Below, piece by piece: positions 61,326 through 64,000 of a stretch of DNA of 64,000 bases. The stretch lies in NCBI RefSeq assembly GCF_043555935.1, contig NZ_JBIGIB010000001.1, forward strand, positions 868,001 to 932,000. Reading direction: 5' to 3'. This DNA comes from Pelomonas baiyunensis. Lineage in GTDB: Bacteria; Pseudomonadota; Gammaproteobacteria; Burkholderiales; Burkholderiaceae_C. The position numbers were made by a program, and so were the translations under genes. Numbering within the stretch: the stretch's first letter is position 1; each line of letters opens with the position of its first letter. Under the pieces are notes generated by a model that ran no database searches, was not told the origin of the DNA, and saw only the letters and a list, made by a program, of their open reading frames with translations.

Positions 61326-64000
61326 CGCCTGGCCCTGCGAGGCGATCAACGCCTGCAGGGCGTCGGCCGGGGCGGGGCGGCCGAAGTGGTATCCCTGCAT
61401 TTCGTCGCAGTGCTGCTGCAGCAGGTAGTCGCGCTGCGTGGCGGTTTCCACGCCTTCGGCCACCACGCGCAGCCGCAGGCGGTGGGCCAGGCCGATGACG
61501 GCATCCACCAAGGCCGCGCCGTCGGGTTCATCGCCAATGCGGCGCACGAAGGACTGGTCGATCTTGAGCGCATCGATCGGGAACTGCTGCAGATAGGCCA
61601 GGCTGGAGTAGCCGGTGCCGAAGTCGTCCAGCGAGATCTTGACGCCCAGCGCCCGCAGCCGGTGCAGGATGGCCGCGCTGGCCTCGGGGTTGGTCACCAG
61701 CATGCCTTCGGTGAGCTCCACCTCCAGGTGCGCGGCCGGCACGCCGTGGCGGTGCAGGGCGTCGGCCACCACGGTGTCCAGATCGCCGGCGGCGAACTGG
61801 CGGGCCGCCACGTTCACGGCCAGTCGCACCAGCGGCAGGCCTTGGTCCATCCAGGCGCGGATCTGCCGGCAGGCTTCGTCGATCACCCAGGCGCCGATGT
61901 CCAGGATCAGCGTGCTTTGCTCGGCCAGCGGAATGAACTGCCCCGGTGGCACCAGGCCCTGCTCGCCCCGCTGCCAGCGCAGCAGCGCTTCGGCACCCAG
62001 CACGCGGCCGCTGGCGGCGTCTACTTTCGGCTGGTAGTGCAGCAGCAGTTCGCGCCGCTCGATGGCGCGGCTGAGCGCTGCTTCCACGGCCAGCTTGGTG
62101 AGTGCGGTGGTTTGCATGTCGCCGCTGTAGAAGCAGCTGCGGTTGCGCCCCAGTTCCTTGGCGCGGTGCATGGCCGCATCGGCGTCGCGCAGCAGCTCCA
62201 CCGCCGTCGGGCTGCCTTCCGCGGGGAACAGGCTGATGCCGATGCTGGCCGTGAGGTAGGCGTCGTGCCCGCAACTCAGCGCCACCGGCTCGGCCACGGC
62301 GGTGAGCAGCTCCTTGGCGAGTGCAGAGGTGGTGGCTTCGTCAGCGCCGTGCTCCAGGATCACCAGGAACTCGTCCGCCCCGAGCCGGCCCAGGAAGTCG
62401 CGGTGCCGCAGCCGGGTCTGCAGCCGCTCGGCAATGCACATCAGCAACTCGTCGCCGGCGGGGTGGCCCAGGCTGTCGTTCACGGTCTTGAAGCCGTCCA
62501 GGTCCAGCACCAGCACGGCGGGCCGGGTCTGGCGGCGGCGGGCGCGGGACAGCGTGTGCTCCAGGTGGCGTTGCAGTTGCACGCGGTTGGGCAGGCGCGT
62601 CAGCGGGTCGTGGTGGAAGAGCCATTCGGCCTGTGCTTCGCTGTCTTTCAGGCGGCTCACGTCGGTGAACACGCCCACGTAGTGCGTGGCCGGGCCGCCG
62701 TCGTCGGCCACCGCGCGGATGCTCAGCCACTCCGGGTAGACATCGCCGTTTTTCCGGCGGTTCCACACCTCGCCCTGCCAGTGGCCGGTTTGCTGGATGA
62801 CGCGCCACATCTGCTCGTAGAACGGCTTGCCGTGTCGCCCTGAGTGCAGCAGCCGCATGGTGCTGCCCACGGCCTCGGCCACGTCGTAGCCGGTGATCTG
62901 CGTGAACGCCCGGTTCACCGACTGGATGCGGCCGGTGGCGTCGGTCACGATGACGCCGTCGCGCAGGTCGTCGAACGCGGTCGTCCACTGGCGCAGGCGC
63001 TGCTGCAGGTCGCGCCGGTCGGTGATGTCGCTGGACACCCCGAACACCCCCATCACCTGGCCCTGCGCGTCGATCAGCTTGCCCTTGGTGCTGGCAAACA
63101 CGCGGGGCCCTTGGGCGGTGCTCAGGCGGGTTTCAATGCGGATGGGCCGGTCCGCGCGCAGCACGGCGGCGTCGTCTTCCAGCATTTGCCGCACCTGGTC
63201 GGCCGGGAACAGGCCCTGGAACGGCGCGCCCACCAGCACGTCGCGGCTGCGGCCCAGCACGCGGCACAGCTCGTCGTTGGCAAAGAGGTAGCGGCCCTGC
63301 ATGTCTTTCGCAAAGATCAGGTCGCCCGAGCTGTTGGCAATCGCCTCGGCAATTTGCCAGCCGCGCTGCTTTTCGGCCTGCTCCGCCGCCATGCGCGCGG
63401 CCACCACCGCCTCGCGGCGCTGCAGGGCGGCGTACACCACGGCGGCCGCGGCCAGCACGGCGGCCACGTTCACCGCCAGCAAGCCCCCGGCGCTGGCCGC
63501 CACGTCGTCCGCCATCAGTTCCCGTTCCGGGGCCTGAACCGCCACGAACCAGCTCGACCCCGGCACGGCGGCGGCCACCGCCACGGTGGGCTCGCCGCCG
63601 TGGGGCAGACCGGGCTGCACGGTGCCCAGCCACTCCGGGTGCTGGGGCAGTTGGCGCAGGGCCTCGGGCCAGGGCGTGTCGGTCGGCGAGGCTGCGGGCT
63701 GGTGGCCGTCCACGCGCAACGCCACGGGAGGGGCCGCACTTGAGTTGGCACTTGGGTCGGCACTTGGGTGGAGCAGCAAGGGAGTGGGGCTGTCGGCCGT
63801 GGCGCCGGCCAGCAAGGCCGGCAGCAGCGTGCGCCCCAGCGCGGAGCGCAGCACCAGCACGGCTTCGGGCCGCTCCAGGCCGCCGCGCAGCGGAATGGCC
63901 TGCTCGAAGGCCAAGCCGTCGGTGGTGGCTCCGCGTGCGATGAAATCGCTGAGCACCACCTGGCCGGTGTCGAAGGCGCGGCGCACTTGCGTTTGCAGCT
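61311..64000 (-). CDS. Membrane PAS-GGDEF-EAL protein (5' end outside window)
   Basis: The frame is open to the window edge, so the N-terminus is missing; the first GTG at 63986 is internal. The visible 895 or so residues contain a periplasmic region resembling CHASE (LQTQVRRAFDTGQVVLSDF), a transmembrane segment (AGGLLAVNVAAVLAAAAVVYAAL), two PAS domains with PAC parts, a GGDEF domain and an EAL domain. The cyclase signature is GADEF (RLGADEFLVIL), so cyclase activity is doubtful. EAL residues are complete (EALLRW, NVAARQF, ELTEGML, LDDFGTGYSSL, ALKIDQSFV, AEGVE, QGYHFGRP), so it is probably a phosphodiesterase that responds to a periplasmic and a PAS ligand. Confidence 0.94.
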   Translation of the reverse strand, partial: LQTQVRRAFDTGQVVLSDFIARGATTDGLAFEQAIPLRGGLERPEAVLVLRSALGRTLLPALLAGATADSPTPLLLHPSADPSANSSAAPPVALRVDGHQPAASPTDTPWPEALRQLPQHPEWLGTVQPGLPHGGEPTVAVAAAVPGSSWFVAVQAPERELMADDVAASAGGLLAVNVAAVLAAAAVVYAALQRREAVVAARMAAEQAEKQRGWQIAEAIANSSGDLIFAKDMQGRYLFANDELCRVLGRSRDVLVGAPFQGLFPADQVRQMLEDDAAVLRADRPIRIETRLSTAQGPRVFASTKGKLIDAQGQVMGVFGVSSDITDRRDLQQRLRQWTTAFDDLRDGVIVTDATGRIQSVNRAFTQITGYDVAEAVGSTMRLLHSGRHGKPFYEQMWRVIQQTGHWQGEVWNRRKNGDVYPEWLSIRAVADDGGPATHYVGVFTDVSRLKDSEAQAEWLFHHDPLTRLPNRVQLQRHLEHTLSRARRRQTRPAVLVLDLDGFKTVNDSLGHPAGDELLMCIAERLQTRLRHRDFLGRLGADEFLVILEHGADEATTSALAKELLTAVAEPVALSCGHDAYLTASIGISLFPAEGSPTAVELLRDADAAMHRAKELGRNRSCFYSGDMQTTALTKLAVEAALSRAIERRELLLHYQPKVDAASGRVLGAEALLRWQRGEQGLVPPGQFIPLAEQSTLILDIGAWVIDEACRQIRAWMDQGLPLVRLAVNVAARQFAAGDLDTVVADALHRHGVPAAHLEVELTEGMLVTNPEASAAILHRLRALGVKISLDDFGTGYSSLAYLQQFPIDALKIDQSFVRRIGDEPDGAALVDAVIGLAHRLRLRVVAEGVETATQRDYLLQQHCDEMQGYHFGRPAPADALQALIASQGQASAAG

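Noticed and set aside
63984..63986. GTG at 63986 as the real start of the last gene
   Set aside because: The frame continues to the window edge with sensible sequence (LQTQVRRAFDTGQ), so the gene is cut by the edge and this codon is internal.
1..64000. tRNA, rRNA, insertion sequences, prophage, CRISPR arrays or integration sites
   Set aside because: I looked for cloverleaf arms, transposase motifs, regularly spaced repeats and att-like duplications and found none that I can support.

Overview
The window is a GC-rich (roughly two-thirds G+C by eye), densely coded chromosomal segment of a betaproteobacterium of the order Burkholderiales. This rests on gene content and order: xseB-ispA-dxs, thrB-DUF2782-polA, a BPSS1780-type membrane protein, a RecJ gene preceded by an RpfE homologue, and ppk-sixA facing ppx. 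I cannot name the genus. The density of c-di-GMP and chemotaxis genes suggests a motile, environmental, surface-associated lifestyle. I found no rRNA, tRNA, insertion sequence, prophage or CRISPR array. The first and last genes are cut by the window edges.

Layout. 1-3339 (minus): a chemoreceptor (partial) and an EAL-CBS-GGDEF protein that overlap by 23 bases. 3463-10203: recJ and rpfE (minus), then a polyphosphate block of ppk and sixA (plus) facing ppx (minus). 10267-16014: a Tat-exported dienelactone hydrolase-like protein and a ZIP metal transporter, then a minus-strand run of PilZ protein, universal stress protein, mercaptopyruvate sulfurtransferase, DMT exporter and Rieske oxygenase. 16249-19323: xseB-ispA-dxs (isoprenoid supply). 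19271-21494: divergent lysR/lysA of the enterobacterial type. 21549-25589: a degenerate HD-GYP protein, ahpC-ahpF with unusual alternative hairpins between them, and a secreted hypothetical protein. 25670-33449: rarD-like permease, a MoaD/ThiS-like protein paired with an Asp-box propeller, a CocE/NonD hydrolase, an orphan solute-binding protein, a multi-pass chemoreceptor, truC and a YchJ-family gene. 33459-43952: a GAF-GGDEF-EAL protein, uvrD, a thioesterase, a PhoX-type phosphatase, thrB and a DUF2782 gene. 43994-52959: polA, an orphan NarL-type regulator with a degenerate receiver, xdhAB divergent from guaD, and a small membrane protein. 53051-64000: a signalling island of CheW, a stand-alone receiver, a stand-alone HD-GYP protein, a solute-binding protein, a PAS kinase, an OmpR-type regulator, a hybrid kinase and a PAS-GGDEF-EAL protein.

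How the genes work together. Phosphate storage (ppk, sixA, ppx, a PhoX-type phosphatase and a possible Pho box) and purine salvage (guaD to xanthine, xdhAB to urate) are the clearest metabolic themes. At least seven genes are predicted to make, break, bind or mimic c-di-GMP machinery. A recurring structural theme is a -10-like hexamer ending 6 to 10 bases before the start codon with no Shine-Dalgarno sequence. It is seen at about ten genes and suggests many leaderless mRNAs. The most interesting candidates for follow-up are that pattern, the split RpfG-like receiver/HD-GYP pair, the MoaD-like/propeller pair and the ahpC-ahpF hairpins.
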